From JALYOC01 sp036675345 (lineage in GTDB: Bacteria > Myxococcota > Myxococcia > Myxococcales > Myxococcaceae), in NCBI GenBank assembly GCA_036675345.1, contig JAKFFE010000003.1, forward strand, positions 1-6,469: a stretch of 6,469 bases of DNA, read 5' to 3'. Below the pieces are notes generated by a model, which was not told the DNA's origin, searched no databases, and was given only the letters and a program-made list of their open reading frames with translations. Made by a program: the position numbers and the translations under genes. Positions 6,442 to 6,469 of this stretch are shown here, one piece after another. Each line of letters begins with the position of its first letter. Position 1 is the first letter of the stretch.

Positions 6442-6468
6442 CGGTAGACCGACGTAGCCGAGGCCATT
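6442..6468 (-). pseudogene. Possible fragment of a nucleotide-sugar dehydrogenase
   Basis: Read on the minus strand from 6468, the codons give NGLGYVGLP, followed by R and A (6436-6441). GLGYVGLPLA is the NAD-binding Rossmann motif near the N-terminus of UDP-glucose/GDP-mannose-type dehydrogenases. The match stops after about ten residues. The frame then reads a Pro/Gln-rich stretch unlike the family and ends at a TGA at 6376-6378. The window edge cuts off anything upstream. It may be the stub of a gene broken by the repeat-bearing segment, or a coincidence in GC-rich sequence. Confidence 0.2.
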
Positions 6469-6469
6469 C

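Noticed and set aside
6183..6467. A 94-codon minus-strand frame across the end of the PH-like gene
   Set aside because: It is antisense to that gene's last 130 bases and its middle is just the translated repeat arm. No family resemblance was seen.
6326..6469. A minus-strand frame open to the window edge, ending at a TAG within the repeat
   Set aside because: Its 47 codons show no recognisable motif. The competing frame with GLGYVGLP and the repeat structure explain the region better, and the stop falls inside the inverted repeat.
1..6469. CRISPR arrays, tRNA or rRNA genes, or defence genes
   Set aside because: No regularly spaced direct repeats, cloverleaf-like sequences, rRNA segments or known defence motifs were seen on either strand.

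Overview
The window comes from a GC-rich bacterium. The coding style (G/C-ending codons almost throughout, long open frames on the antisense strand) and the gene types (Cys-rich lipoproteins, a periplasmic CsgG/TolB-like protein with a glycine-rich membrane hairpin) suggest Myxococcota or a related deltaproteobacterial lineage. This is an inference from style; no taxonomic marker was compared.

Layout. Positions 1-260 hold no gene I can support. A small lipoprotein gene (about 261-983, +) of unknown function has less extreme codon use than the rest. It converges, with a 4-base gap, on a 51-residue two-helix membrane protein on the minus strand (988-1143). A 92-base divergent gap leads to a plus-strand block. 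First comes a secreted CsgG/TolB-like protein (1236-2183). It is coupled by an ATGA overlap to an 832-residue Cys-containing lipoprotein (2180-4678). After 60 bases comes recF (4739-5857), coupled by a second ATGA overlap to a 152-residue membrane protein with a probable PH-like cytoplasmic domain (5854-6312). The last 157 bases are non-coding, lower in GC, and carry two overlapping inverted repeats that resemble REP-type elements. At the extreme right edge, a few minus-strand codons read like the NAD-binding motif of nucleotide-sugar dehydrogenases.

How the genes may work together. The 1236-4678 pair looks like an envelope module: a periplasmic/inner-membrane protein made together with a large lipoprotein. 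RecF is the one confidently named gene. It loads RecA at single-strand gaps with RecO and RecR. Here it lies outside the classic dnaA-dnaN-recF-gyrB arrangement, at least within this window. The start codons at 1236 and 4739 lack a Shine-Dalgarno sequence and both have a TANNNT hexamer exactly 9 bases upstream. The two internal starts (2180, 5854) have good Shine-Dalgarno sites. This suggests two transcription units with possibly leaderless first genes. I see no clearly new defence or mobile system. The best leads are the uncharacterised lipoprotein module, the recF partner gene and the repeat-bearing right end.
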